Shown here in pieces: positions 25,996 to 35,041 of a stretch of DNA of 64,000 bases. The DNA lies in the NCBI RefSeq assembly GCF_018130065.1, contig NZ_JAFCME010000012.1, positions 124,001 to 188,000 on the forward strand, given 5' to 3'. This DNA is from Bradyrhizobium sp. AUGA SZCCT0158. Its GTDB lineage: Bacteria; Pseudomonadota; Alphaproteobacteria; Rhizobiales; Xanthobacteraceae. How positions within the stretch are numbered: position 1 is the first letter of the stretch; each line of letters begins with the position of its first letter. Position numbers and translations under genes: made by a program. Under the pieces are notes generated by a model, which was not told the origin of the DNA, did not search any database, and saw only the letters and a list, made by a program, of their open reading frames with translations.

Positions 25996-27069
25996 TCAAT
26001 CCACCATATCCGCGACCGCCTTGCCGCACGCGGTCGTGTCCGCGTTGCCGCCGAGATCCCTGGTGCGCAGCGTGCGTTCGCCGAGCGTGCGCTCGATGGC
26101 GCCGACGATCGAGGCCGCCGCTTCCTTCTCGCCGAGATGCTCCAGCATCATCGCGCCCGACCAGATCATGCCGATCGGGTTGGCGATGCCCTGCCCTGCG
26201 ATATCGGGCGCCGAGCCGTGCACCGGCTCGAACACCGACGGGAAATTGCCTTCCGGATTGATGTTGCCTGATGGCGCGATGCCGATGGTGCCGGTGCAGG
26301 CCGGACCGAGATCGGAGAGAATATCGCCGAACAGATTGGAGCCGACCACGACGTCGAACCAGTCCGGATGCAGCACGAAATTCGCGGTGAGGATGTCGAT
26401 GTGGTACTTGTCCCACTTCACCTTGGGATAGTCCTTCGCCATCGCCTCCACGCGCTCGTCCCAATAGGGCATCGTGATCGAGATGCCGTTGGATTTGGTC
26501 GCCGAGGTCAGATGCTGCTTCGGGCGTGACGCTGCAAGATCGAATGCGAATTTGAGAATGCGATCGACGCCGACGCGCGTCATCACCGTCTGCTGGGTGA
26601 CGAATTCACGGTCGGTATCCGGGAACATGCGTCCGCCGACGGAAGAATATTCGCCTTCGGTGTTTTCACGCACCACCCAGAAATCGATATCGCCGGGCTT
26701 GCGGTTCGCGAGCGGCGACGGCACGCCGGGCATCAGGCGCACCGGGCGCAGATTGACGTACTGGTCGAACTCCCTGCGGAACTTGATCAGCGAGCCCCAC
26801 AAGGAAATGTGATCGGGGATTTTGGCCGGCCAGCCCACCGCGCCGAAGTAGATCGCGTCGTGCTTGCCGATCTTGGCCTTCCAGTCCTCCGGCATCATCT
26901 CGCCGTGCTTTTCGTAATAGTCCCAGGAGGCGAAGTCGAAATGGTCGAAATGCACGGCCACGCCGTGCTTCTTCGCGGCCGCCTCAAGAACGCGCAGGCC
27001 CTCCGGCACCACTTCCTTGCCGATGCCGTCGCCGGGAATGACCGCGATCCGATAGGTTTTTTTGCTCAT
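25996..27069 (-). CDS. Tartrate dehydrogenase/decarboxylase-like, isopropylmalate dehydrogenase family
   Basis: A 357-residue beta-decarboxylating NAD-dependent dehydrogenase. The N-terminal RIAVIPGDGIGKEVVPEG, the substrate arginines in VNLRPVRLMPG, the catalytic tyrosine segment VVRENTEGEYSSVGG, the lysine region and the metal-binding DVVVGSNLFGDILSDLG are all present. GSAPDIAGQGIANPIGM is the coenzyme-binding loop. The subgroup fits TtuC-type tartrate dehydrogenase, which also acts on malate, better than LeuB, and there are no other leucine genes here. ATG 27069 gives MSKKTYRIAV. It is divergent from the SDR gene and fits the acid-catabolic theme of the region. Confidence 0.85.
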   Translation of the reverse strand: MSKKTYRIAVIPGDGIGKEVVPEGLRVLEAAAKKHGVAVHFDHFDFASWDYYEKHGEMMPEDWKAKIGKHDAIYFGAVGWPAKIPDHISLWGSLIKFRREFDQYVNLRPVRLMPGVPSPLANRKPGDIDFWVVRENTEGEYSSVGGRMFPDTDREFVTQQTVMTRVGVDRILKFAFDLAASRPKQHLTSATKSNGISITMPYWDERVEAMAKDYPKVKWDKYHIDILTANFVLHPDWFDVVVGSNLFGDILSDLGPACTGTIGIAPSGNINPEGNFPSVFEPVHGSAPDIAGQGIANPIGMIWSGAMMLEHLGEKEAAASIVGAIERTLGERTLRTRDLGGNADTTACGKAVADMVD

Positions 27070-27260
27070 TCTTGAAATCCTTGGGTGGCTTGCTCTTTGG
27101 GTCGTGTGCCATGCCCCAGACACGGCCTGTTGATGGCCTTGCAATGGACCAAACGGCGCGCGGGTGCAACGCTGCAGTGCAATGTTGACCGCCGACGTGC
27201 CGACCGCCTACCAATTTCGCTGGCCTTCCCGAGATACCATCCCAACAAGCGAGAATTCCC

Positions 27261-28037
27261 ATGGATCTGCATTTGCGCGGCAAGCGCGTCCTGATCACCG
27301 GCGCCTCCAAGGGCATTGGCGCCGCCGCGGCCGAGGCCTTCGCCGAGGAAGGCTGCGACATCAGGCTGGCCGCCCGCAACGGCGCGCAACTGAAGGCGCT
27401 CGCCGATCGACTGCGCTCGGCCCACCAGATCGACGCCTCGGTGCATGTCGTCGACCTGCGCAACCCGGCCGACATCGAGAAGCTGGTGAAGGATACGTCG
27501 GATATCGACATCCTCGTCAACAATGCCGGCGATATCCCGGGCGGCTCGATCGACAAGATCGACGAGGCGACCTGGCGTCACGCCTGGGAACTGAAAGTGT
27601 TCGGCTACATCAACCTCACCCGCGCGGCCTATGCGCAGATGAAGGCGCGCGGCCACGGCGTCATCGTCAACGACATCGGTGCGGCCGGTGAAAAATTCGA
27701 CGCGAATTATATCTGCGGCAGCGCGGGCAATGCGGCCTTGATGGCCTTCACGCGTGCATTAGGCGGCAAGAGCCTCGCCGACAACATCCGCGTGGTCGGC
27801 ATCAACCCCGGCCCCGTCGGCACCGACCGCCACGTCACGCTGCTGAAGACCCGCGCCAAAAACCAGTTCGGCGACGAGAACCGCTACAAGGAATTCCAGA
27901 AAGGCCTGCCGCTCGGCCGCCCCGCCCATGCCCGCGAGATCGGCGACTTGATGGCGTTTCTGGCGTCGGATCGATCAGGGTATACATCGGGCGTGATCTA
28001 TACGGTGGACGGCGGGATCAGTGCGGGGTGGGGGTAG
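27261..28037 (+). CDS. SDR family protein lacking the canonical catalytic Tyr-x3-Lys
   Basis: A 258-residue short-chain dehydrogenase/reductase fold. The cofactor motif TGASKGIG and the structural NNAG are intact, and the C-terminal DRSGYTSGVIYTVDGG is typical. At the active site, where YxxxK is expected, the sequence reads YICGSAGNAALMAFTRAL: either the lysine is replaced (by S) or, in the alternative alignment, both Tyr and Lys are (G and N). The preceding serine region reads NDIGAAG. The protein should still bind a dinucleotide, but ordinary SDR chemistry is doubtful. Part of the N-terminal gap to the divergent dehydrogenase is the shared promoter region. Confidence 0.82.
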   Translation: MDLHLRGKRVLITGASKGIGAAAAEAFAEEGCDIRLAARNGAQLKALADRLRSAHQIDASVHVVDLRNPADIEKLVKDTSDIDILVNNAGDIPGGSIDKIDEATWRHAWELKVFGYINLTRAAYAQMKARGHGVIVNDIGAAGEKFDANYICGSAGNAALMAFTRALGGKSLADNIRVVGINPGPVGTDRHVTLLKTRAKNQFGDENRYKEFQKGLPLGRPAHAREIGDLMAFLASDRSGYTSGVIYTVDGGISAGWG

Positions 28038-28088
28038 AGGCGATCAACACGTCAACGCCACCCGATACTCCGCCGTCATCCCCGGGAT

Positions 28089-28197
28089 GAACGCAATTGC
28101 GTTCACCCGTAGGTGCGCGCTCTTGCGCGCCTCGAAGGATGGGCAGCGGGCACCTGTTCCTGTCATCCTTCGAGGCGCGCCGAAGAGGCTCGCACCT
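28089..28197. repeat. Compound palindromic repeat
   Basis: Two palindromes adjoin. GAACGCAATTGCGTTC (28089-28104) is a perfect 16-base palindrome. It is followed by 17-base arms GCGCGCCTCGAAGGATG (28125-28141) and CATCCTTCGAGGCGCGC (28164-28180), with a further imperfect extension outward. The CGCAATTGCG core is shared with the element near 32.6 kb, and CATCCTTCGAG with the one near 1.1 kb. It lies between convergent genes. Confidence 0.75.
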
Positions 28198-28207
28198 CAC
28201 GATGACG

Positions 28208-29059
28208 TCAGCCCGCCGTCCTTTCAAACAACTGCCTTATCAGCGTCGTGATCCTCCCCGTCGGCGACAGCATCTCGTGCATGATCGTAAAATGGTCGGC
28301 GCCGGGAATCTCCTCATAGGTCACCGGCAATCCATGCCTGGCGCGGTGGCCGGCGAAGTCGGCGGTTTGCTTGCGCAGCAGCGGCAGCTCGGCGCTGCCG
28401 GCTACCAGCGACAGCGGCTTGAGCGGACCGCCTGCCATCACCATCGGCGAGTTGCGGCGCGACGTCGCCTCGTCGGCCTTCAGTTTCTCGTTGAGATAGC
28501 CGTGCCTGATCGGCTCGAGGTCAAAGATGCCTGATATCGCCATCCCGCCCCTCACCCTCGGATGCGACAGCGCCATCGAGGTGAGATGGCCGCCGGCGGA
28601 CCAGCCGGACACCACGATGTCGTCACCGGCCGCACCGAGCGCCGGCAATTGTCCGGTAAGATAATCGATGCCGGAATGGATTTCGGCGACGATTTCGTCG
28701 AGCGTCGCATCGGGCGCCAGCGTGTAGCCGATCAGCGCCACATTGATGCCATGCGCCATCGGGCCTTCGGCGAACACCGTAAAGGCCTCCTTGGCGCGGG
28801 TCTGCCAATAGCCGCCGTGGATGAACAGCAGCGTCGGCGCCTTGTCGGCGGCTTTCAGGAAATCGATCCGGTTGCGCTCGCGCGGGCCATAGCGGAGGTC
28901 GAGTTGGTCGGGGAAGCGCTTGCGCATATCGGCGGAGCGCTGCTCCCAGCCCGCGACCAGCTCGACGCTGCCGGGCACGGCGACGCCATTATTGAAGCCG
29001 AGATCGCGGTCTTGCTGGCTCATGGCGCGCCAGTCCAGCGCAGAAAACAATACCGGCAT
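28208..29059 (-). CDS. Alpha/beta hydrolase, arylformamidase (kynurenine formamidase)-like
   Basis: A 283-residue serine hydrolase of the HSL/kynurenine-formamidase type. The oxyanion motif HGGYW (about residue 80) and nucleophile elbow GWSAGG (about 152) are clear; AGSAELPLL carries the usual acid region and GADHFTI the catalytic histidine. Such enzymes cleave N-formylkynurenine or small esters and amides. No kynureninase or tryptophan dioxygenase gene is nearby, so tryptophan breakdown is unproven. The gene is divergent from the amidase, suggesting a shared amide-hydrolysing theme. A second in-frame ATG at 29023 is a possible alternative start. Confidence 0.8.
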   Translation of the reverse strand: MPVLFSALDWRAMSQQDRDLGFNNGVAVPGSVELVAGWEQRSADMRKRFPDQLDLRYGPRERNRIDFLKAADKAPTLLFIHGGYWQTRAKEAFTVFAEGPMAHGINVALIGYTLAPDATLDEIVAEIHSGIDYLTGQLPALGAAGDDIVVSGWSAGGHLTSMALSHPRVRGGMAISGIFDLEPIRHGYLNEKLKADEATSRRNSPMVMAGGPLKPLSLVAGSAELPLLRKQTADFAGHRARHGLPVTYEEIPGADHFTIMHEMLSPTGRITTLIRQLFERTAG

Positions 29060-29156
29060 TCCAAATCTCCAGTGCAGCCACGACGTGGGCGGGTTTCCAC
29101 TTTGCCAAAAAATGTTCTACAGCACCATTCACGACCAAGAAACCGCGGAGGGCAAA

Positions 29157-30578
29157 GTGGCTGATCAGGGGCTGGTGAGAGAGACGGCGTGTGCCATCGT
29201 TGGCAAGCTGAGAGCGGGTGAAGTCACGCCACTCGATCTGCTCGACGTGCTGGAAAAGCGGATCGCTGAAGTCGACGGGCCCGTCAACGCACTGCCGACG
29301 CTGTGCTTCGACCGCGCCCGCGACCGTGCCCGGGCGCTGATGAAAAAGCCGGTCGGCGAGCGCGGCCTGCTCGCAGGCCTGCCGATCCCGATCAAGGACC
29401 TCACAGCGGTCGAGGGTGTGCTGACCACGCAGGGCTCGCCGATCTACAAGGATAACATCCCGGCGAAATCGGACATTCTGGTCGAGCATCTCGAAAACAA
29501 CGGCGGCGTGATCTACGCCAAATCAAACACGCCGGAATTCGGCGCCGGCGCCAACACGTTCAACGAAGTGTTCGGCGCGACGCGCAATCCCTGGGATACT
29601 TCCCGCTCCGCCGCCGGCTCCTCGGGCGGTGCGGCGGTGGCGCTCGCCACCGGAACAGCCTGGCTCGCCCACGGCTCCGACATGGGCGGCAGCTTACGCA
29701 ACCCCGCCAGCTTCTGCGGCATCGTCGGGCTGCGGCCGAGCATCGGCCGCGTCGCGCATACGCTTGCGGCCGCCGTCGATCGCAATCTCGGGGTCAACGG
29801 CCCGATGGCGCGCAATGTCGAGGACGTAGCCCTGCTGCTCGATGCGATGAGCGGCGAACATCCCGGCGATCCCTTGTCGCTGCCGGTGCTACCAAATTCG
29901 TTCCTGTCCGCGGTGCGCGCGGGCAGCAAGCCGAAGCGCATCGCCTATTCGCCTGATCTCGGCATCACGCCGGTCGATCCCGAAGTTGCCGCGGTCACCC
30001 GCAAGGCGGCGCAGCGTTTCGCGGAAGCCGGGGTCATCGTCGAGGAAGCGCATCCGGACCTCCGCGAGGCCCATGAATGTTTCCACGTGCTGCGCGCGTT
30101 CGACTTTGCGCTGAGCAAGGCGCAGCTGCTGCGCACCAAGCGCGACCAGCTCAAGCCCGAAGTGATCTGGAACATCGAGGAAGGCCTCAAGCTGACCGTC
30201 GAGCAGCTCGAGCGCGCCGAAGCGCAGCGCGTCGCGATGACCGCGCGCACGCTGGAGTTTTTTGACAAGTACGATCTGCTGCTGGCGCCTGCCACCATCG
30301 TGGCGCCGTTCCCGGTCGAGAACCGCTACGTCGCCGAATGCGCCGGCAAAAAGTTCGACAATTATGTCGAATGGCTCGGCATCGTCTACGCGATCACGCT
30401 GGTGTGTTGCCCCGCGCTGTCGCTGCCGTGCGGCTTTACGGCCTCGGGCCTGCCGGTCGGACTGCAGATGGTGGCCAAGCCACGGGCCGAAGCAAAACTT
30501 CTCGCCGGCGCGAAGGTGCTGGAAGACATTCTGGGCGTGCGCGGCACCACGCCGATCGAGCCGCGCGCGCCGAGGTAA
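29157..30578 (+). CDS. Amidase (amidase signature family)
   Basis: A 473-residue amidase with the complete Ser-cisSer-Lys triad: lysine in GLPIPIKDLTAVEG, cis-serine in AAGSSGGAAVALATG and nucleophilic serine in GSDMGGSLRNPASFCG. Length matches the family. GTG 29157 was chosen because CGGAGGGCAAA lies directly upstream at ideal spacing; an ATG at 29112 is in frame but lacks such a site. It hydrolyses an amide to acid and ammonia, probably in the cytoplasm as there is no leader. Substrate cannot be read from sequence. It precedes the molybdoenzyme gene by 50 bases on the same strand. Confidence 0.9.
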   Translation: MADQGLVRETACAIVGKLRAGEVTPLDLLDVLEKRIAEVDGPVNALPTLCFDRARDRARALMKKPVGERGLLAGLPIPIKDLTAVEGVLTTQGSPIYKDNIPAKSDILVEHLENNGGVIYAKSNTPEFGAGANTFNEVFGATRNPWDTSRSAAGSSGGAAVALATGTAWLAHGSDMGGSLRNPASFCGIVGLRPSIGRVAHTLAAAVDRNLGVNGPMARNVEDVALLLDAMSGEHPGDPLSLPVLPNSFLSAVRAGSKPKRIAYSPDLGITPVDPEVAAVTRKAAQRFAEAGVIVEEAHPDLREAHECFHVLRAFDFALSKAQLLRTKRDQLKPEVIWNIEEGLKLTVEQLERAEAQRVAMTARTLEFFDKYDLLLAPATIVAPFPVENRYVAECAGKKFDNYVEWLGIVYAITLVCCPALSLPCGFTASGLPVGLQMVAKPRAEAKLLAGAKVLEDILGVRGTTPIEPRAPR

Positions 30579-30628
30579 TGTATTTCTCCCTCAAATCGTC
30601 GATGCATCGTCACGAATGAGGTTCCGAT

Positions 30629-31294
30629 ATGACCGACGACCCCGAGCCGCCGCCGGAGAGCAAGCTGACACGCAGCAAGGAACGCTGGGCGCGCGAAGGA
30701 AAGTTCCTTACCGGAAAGATCACCCGTCCCGAGGACCAGCGCCTGCCGCCGGGCCAGCATCTGACGCGCGACTGGCCGGTGCTCGACCTCGGCCTGACGC
30801 CGAGCATTTCGCGCGAGCGCTGGCGGCTCGACGTTTACGGCGCGGTCGAAAACCCGATCTTCTGGAATTTTGCCGAGTTCAGCGCGCAACCGCAGACGCA
30901 ATTCCTGTCCGACATTCATTGTGTCACCACCTGGTCGCGCTACGACAATCTATGGGAGGGGCTTTCGACCCGCGACCTGCTGATGGCGTGCCGGCCGCGC
31001 GACGAGGCGCGTTTCGTGGTGCTGCATTCGCATGACGGCTACACCACCAACCTTGCACTGGAAGATTTCGCCGCCGAGGATGCCCTGCTCGCCCACAGCT
31101 GGTCCGGCCAGCCGCTGGAGCAGGACCATGGCGGCCCGGTGCGGCTGGTGGTGCCGCATCTCTATTTCTGGAAGAGCGCCAAATGGCTGCAGAGCATCGA
31201 ATTCCTCGATAAGGATGCGCCGGGCTATTGGGAAGTCCGCGGCTATCACAACCGCGGCGACCCGTGGGCGGAGCAGCGTTATTCCAGCGATTGA
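30629..31294 (+). CDS. Molybdopterin-dependent sulfite oxidase-like oxidoreductase
   Basis: A 221-residue protein with a stand-alone sulfite-oxidase-type molybdopterin domain. The conserved cysteine that would bind molybdenum lies in DIHCVTTWSRYDNLWEG (about residue 98), and VRLVVPHLYFWKSAKWLQ is the typical later motif. No dimerisation domain, heme domain or Tat leader is present, so it should be a small cytoplasmic enzyme with an external electron partner. Similar proteins are widespread in alphaproteobacteria but functionally uncharacterised. It is directly followed (20 bases) by the hydrolase-OsmC fusion gene. Confidence 0.85.
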   Translation: MTDDPEPPPESKLTRSKERWAREGKFLTGKITRPEDQRLPPGQHLTRDWPVLDLGLTPSISRERWRLDVYGAVENPIFWNFAEFSAQPQTQFLSDIHCVTTWSRYDNLWEGLSTRDLLMACRPRDEARFVVLHSHDGYTTNLALEDFAAEDALLAHSWSGQPLEQDHGGPVRLVVPHLYFWKSAKWLQSIEFLDKDAPGYWEVRGYHNRGDPWAEQRYSSD

Positions 31295-31314
31295 CGCCTT
31301 AGAGCCAAGGGAGA

Positions 31315-32544
31315 ATGCCCGTGCCGACCGAACGCTTTCAATTCACCGGTGAAGGCGGCCATCAGCTTGCCGCGGCGCTGGACAAACCCGACGGCGCCAT
31401 CAGCGCCTACGCGTTGTTCGCGCATTGTTTTACCTGCGGCAAGGATGTGCTGGCGGCCAAACGCATCGCGACTGCGCTCACCGCTCGCGGCATCGCCGTG
31501 CTGCGGTTCGACTTCACAGGCTTGGGCTCCAGCGAAGGCGATTTCGCCAACTCGACCTTTACCTCGAACGTCGCCGATCTCGTCCACGCCGCCGATCATC
31601 TGCGCGACACCCGGCAGGCTCCGGCGATCCTGATCGGCCACAGCCTCGGCGGTGCCGCAATCCTCGCCGCCGCCGGACAAATCCCCGATGCCAGGGCGGT
31701 CGTCACCATTGCCGCGCCCTCCGATCCCGCACACGTCACCCATTTCTTCAAGGATCGCGTCGAGGACATTCGCACCCAGGGCAAGATCGAGGTTCAGCTC
31801 GCCGGACGCCCCTTTCACATCAAACGTGAATTCCTCGACGATATCGCCGAACATGGCCTGATGGCGCATGTCGCCAAATTGCACAAGGCGCTGTTGATCA
31901 TGCATTCGCCGACCGATGACACGGTCGGGATCGATAACGCGACCAATATTTTTGTCGCTGCAAAACATCCGAAAAGTTTCGTGTCGCTGTTCGGCGCCGA
32001 TCATCTGCTCAGCAACAAGCGCGATGCCGCGTATGTCGCCGACGTCATTGCCGCCTGGGCCGAACGCTATGTCGAACCGCTTCCAGCTCAACCGGCCGCC
32101 GAACGCGGCGAGGTACCGCGCAATGTCGTGGTGCGCGAGACCCGCGCCGGCAAATTCCAGCAGACCGTCACGTCGGGGTCGCACCAGATGCTGGCCGACG
32201 AACCCGTCGCCGCCGGCGGCGAGGACTCCGGGCCCGGGCCGTATGATTTCGTGCTCGCGGGCCTTGGCGCCTGCACCTCAATGACGATGCGGATGTATGC
32301 CGACCGCAAATCGCTGCCGCTCGATCGCGTCACGGTGACGCTGCAGCACAAGAAGATCCATGCGGAAGACTGCGCCGAATGCGAAACCCGCGTCGGCATG
32401 CTCGACCAGATCGACCGGGTGATCTCGATCGAGGGCGCGCTCGACGCCGATCAGCGCAAGCGATTGATGGAAATTGCCGACAAGTGCCCGGTGCACCGGA
32501 CGCTGACATCGGAAATCCAGATCGTGACCAAGGCTGCGGAGTAA
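31315..32544 (+). CDS. Alpha/beta hydrolase-OsmC family fusion protein
   Basis: A 409-residue two-domain protein. Residues about 1-250 form an alpha/beta hydrolase with nucleophile elbow GHSLGGAA (about 105) and late GADHLLS histidine region. Residues about 262-409 form an OsmC domain with its two redox cysteines, in AGLGACTSMTMRMY and DKCPVHRTL. OsmC domains reduce organic peroxides by cysteine chemistry, so the fusion could release a fatty or acyl hydroperoxide and then reduce it; this coupling is inference. The fusion architecture is known in proteobacteria. The gene sits between a molybdoenzyme and a convergent YeeE-type permease. Confidence 0.9.
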   Translation: MPVPTERFQFTGEGGHQLAAALDKPDGAISAYALFAHCFTCGKDVLAAKRIATALTARGIAVLRFDFTGLGSSEGDFANSTFTSNVADLVHAADHLRDTRQAPAILIGHSLGGAAILAAAGQIPDARAVVTIAAPSDPAHVTHFFKDRVEDIRTQGKIEVQLAGRPFHIKREFLDDIAEHGLMAHVAKLHKALLIMHSPTDDTVGIDNATNIFVAAKHPKSFVSLFGADHLLSNKRDAAYVADVIAAWAERYVEPLPAQPAAERGEVPRNVVVRETRAGKFQQTVTSGSHQMLADEPVAAGGEDSGPGPYDFVLAGLGACTSMTMRMYADRKSLPLDRVTVTLQHKKIHAEDCAECETRVGMLDQIDRVISIEGALDADQRKRLMEIADKCPVHRTLTSEIQIVTKAAE

Positions 32545-32554
32545 AAAGCGAAGT

Positions 32555-32699
32555 CGTCGTCCCGGCCTTGAGCTCAGATGCGCAATTGCGCATCGGGGGA
32601 CCCATACGCCGTGGCTTTAGTTGATTAAGAAGGTATTTAACGCCGGTGCTCTCACCGAAAGGACACGGCGTATGGGTCCCGGGTCAATCCCGGGACGAC
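32555..32699. repeat. CGTCGTCCCGG palindrome, copy 1 of 2
   Basis: Outer arms CGTCGTCCCGG (from 32555) and CCGGGACGAC (to 32699) enclose 17-base perfect arms GGGACCCATACGCCGTG (32597-32613) and CACGGCGTATGGGTCCC (32664-32680). A separate 18-base perfect palindrome, GATGCGCAATTGCGCATC, is at 32577-32594. A related copy is at 49619-49740. It fills the gap between convergent genes. Confidence 0.8.
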
Positions 32700-32707
32700 A
32701 TCGATTT

Positions 32708-33811
32708 TCAAGCCGTTGCCAGCGGACGTACACGGAGCGCGCCGCGCAAGCCTAGCGCGGTGCCGACCAGGATGCCGGCGACCGCGATGAACGAGGCCAG
32801 CGCCAGCGTCGAAAACCCTGTCAGTCCCTGCCCGATCGAGCAGCCGAACGCCATCACGCCGCCGGCGCCCATCAGCGCGGCGCCGCCGCCCGAGCGCAGC
32901 ATGTGGCGCGGCGATTGATAACCTTCCAGGTGGAAACGTCCGGTCGCCAGTGCCGTGATCAGGCTGCCGGCGAGCACGCCGCCGACCGTGGCAATGCCGA
33001 AGTTCAGCGTCGATCCCGTCGACAGCATGACATATTGCAAGGCATCCGCGATCGGCGCGATGAAGGTCAGCGACACCACCGGCGTCGGATTGAAATCATC
33101 GGCGCCGAGATAGCCGCTCGCGAACCAGCCGCTCGCCACCAGAATGCCGATCACAAAACCGGCAGCCACCTGGCCCGGCGATTTCCGGAATGGCGCGTGC
33201 CCGAACGCGAAGATGATCAGCGCCGCGCTGACGGCGGACGCCGCCAGCATGCGCGCCGTGATTTCGCTGAGGCCGAGCGCCGACAACAGCGCCGGCACCG
33301 AATTCACTGTCGTCGTGGTCTGCGAGGCCTGCACCATCGCGATACGCGCCGGCGCGATCAGGCCCTTCAGCGTCATCATTGCAAAAATGCCGAGCACCAT
33401 CACCACCACGAAGGAGCGGAGGTTGCCGCGCCCGAGCAGCACCAGCGCGCGCGAACCACAACCGTTCGACATCACCATGCCGTAGCCGAACAACAGCCCG
33501 CCGACAAACATCAGCGGCGCCGAGAATGACGGTTGCAGATAGATCGACTTGCCGAGATCGACGAGGCCCGCGGCCGCCAGCAACTGCGTTGCTGCAACAC
33601 TCACGCCGATGGCGAGCGCATAGGTACGGACCAGGCGGCCATCGCCTTCCGCCCACCAGCCGCGCAGGCTGGAGAGCATGCAAAAGCCGCTCAACAGAGC
33701 GACCGCGCCATAGACGAGGCCGATCAGTAATCCGCTCAGCACGACAATATTGGCAGGGCCTTCCACGGCATTTTCCCTTGGAGCGTTCGGCGATATCAGC
33801 CGCAACAGCAT
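32708..33811 (-). CDS. YeeE/YedE family inner-membrane permease (thiosulfate/sulfur transport type)
   Basis: A 367-residue protein with about ten hydrophobic segments. It carries the family's conserved cysteine-glycine motifs: MVMSNGCGSRALVLLGRGN in the first half and GVMAFGCSIGQGLTGFS in the second, with another cysteine in SGFCMLSS. In this family such cysteines relay thiosulfate or related sulfur species across the membrane. The gene is alone on its strand, convergent with the hydrolase-OsmC gene. Its substrate is unproven; transport of a sulfur compound is the best guess. Confidence 0.87.
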   Translation of the reverse strand: MLLRLISPNAPRENAVEGPANIVVLSGLLIGLVYGAVALLSGFCMLSSLRGWWAEGDGRLVRTYALAIGVSVAATQLLAAAGLVDLGKSIYLQPSFSAPLMFVGGLLFGYGMVMSNGCGSRALVLLGRGNLRSFVVVMVLGIFAMMTLKGLIAPARIAMVQASQTTTTVNSVPALLSALGLSEITARMLAASAVSAALIIFAFGHAPFRKSPGQVAAGFVIGILVASGWFASGYLGADDFNPTPVVSLTFIAPIADALQYVMLSTGSTLNFGIATVGGVLAGSLITALATGRFHLEGYQSPRHMLRSGGGAALMGAGGVMAFGCSIGQGLTGFSTLALASFIAVAGILVGTALGLRGALRVRPLATA

Positions 33812-33993
33812 AAATATGCTACAGATTTCACCCTGCTATAGCGGCGCATGCATGGGCGCGTCCACGGCGGGGGACAACAAAGAATGAAGCTTCCGCGCGG
33901 TGCGACAATGAGAGAATAAAACAATCGATTCCAACTGGAATGCGATTGGTTTCGTTCCCGCGATAAAGAGGAAAAATATCTGGCCGAAAGGAT

Positions 33994-34998
33994 TTACACC
34001 GGCCGCAGGATCACGCGGTCGCGCGACGAACCCGCCACCGCGATGAAGGCGGCCCTGGCATGTTCCAGAGAAAAGATCGCCGCCGGCTTGATCGGGAACG
34101 GTTTTAAATGCCCGCTGGCGAAGCCGGGTCCGATTTCCCTGAGCACCGCGCCGGTTGCGACCGACGACAGGCCGAGCGTATCGATGCCGACATAGGTGTG
34201 CTGGCCGCGATAGAACTCCAGAATGTTGAACTGCACGATGCGGTCGACGGCTGCGATCAGGATCTGCCGCCCGCGCAGCGCCAGCGATTGATGCGCCGCC
34301 TGAAAATAGGGATCGCCGACGGTGTTGAACACGATGTCGGCGCCCTTGCCGTCGGTGAGTTCGCGCACACGCGCCGCGACGTCAGTCACGGAAGCGTTGA
34401 TGATTTCGACCTTCGAATTGGCGTGGCCTTCATAAAGTTCGTCCTTGCGCACCACGCCGATCACGCGCGCGCCGTGCCAGCTTGCGATCTGCACCGCGGC
34501 CTGCCCGACCTTGCCGTTGACGCCCATGACCAGCACGGTCTCGCCGGCTTTGGGAATGCCGGCGCGACGCAGCCCTTCCATCGCGGTCACAAAGGGAACG
34601 CCGATACCGGCGGCCTCCTCCCACGAAATGCTTTTGGGCTTCTCCACCACGGCATCGGCTTCGACCACGAGATGCGTGGCATGGGTGCCGTCACGGCGAA
34701 TGCCGAGATCGCCGGACGAGCCGAACACGTCCCGCCCGATCGATCCCACGGGTCCGTCGATCACGACGCCGGCATAGTCGCGGCCCGGCGTCCGCGGAAA
34801 CACCGCATAGGGCATCAGGCCAGTGGCGGCCTTCACGTCGGACGGATTGACGGCGGCAGCCTTGACTTCGATCAGCAGATCATTGGCGCCGCGCGACAGC
34901 GTGTGGGTCTCGACGACGGGCGCGAGCGAGGCCGCGTCGGCGACTTTCGCTGGCAGGCGGACGCAGCGGGCTTGAACAACTGGCTTCTCGGCAAGCAT
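33994..34998 (-). CDS. Zinc-type alcohol dehydrogenase / quinone oxidoreductase family protein
   Basis: A 334-residue medium-chain dehydrogenase/reductase. The GroES-like N-terminal part is followed by the nucleotide-binding motif VMGVNGKVGQAAVQIAS (about 157). No zinc-binding cysteine cluster is visible, which fits the zinc-free quinone-reductase branch. It lies 43 bases downstream of paaK on the same strand, so it may be at the end of that transcript. The substrate is unknown; an enoyl or quinone reductase role is likely. Confidence 0.85.
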   Translation of the reverse strand: MLAEKPVVQARCVRLPAKVADAASLAPVVETHTLSRGANDLLIEVKAAAVNPSDVKAATGLMPYAVFPRTPGRDYAGVVIDGPVGSIGRDVFGSSGDLGIRRDGTHATHLVVEADAVVEKPKSISWEEAAGIGVPFVTAMEGLRRAGIPKAGETVLVMGVNGKVGQAAVQIASWHGARVIGVVRKDELYEGHANSKVEIINASVTDVAARVRELTDGKGADIVFNTVGDPYFQAAHQSLALRGRQILIAAVDRIVQFNILEFYRGQHTYVGIDTLGLSSVATGAVLREIGPGFASGHLKPFPIKPAAIFSLEHARAAFIAVAGSSRDRVILRPV

Positions 34999-35041
34999 GT
35001 ATCGAATTCCTGATCTCGCGCGACCTCGCGCGGATCAGCAG

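Noticed and set aside
28920..29156. Longer start for the amidase
   Set aside because: It would overlap the divergent hydrolase gene; GTG 29157 has a strong ribosome-binding site.
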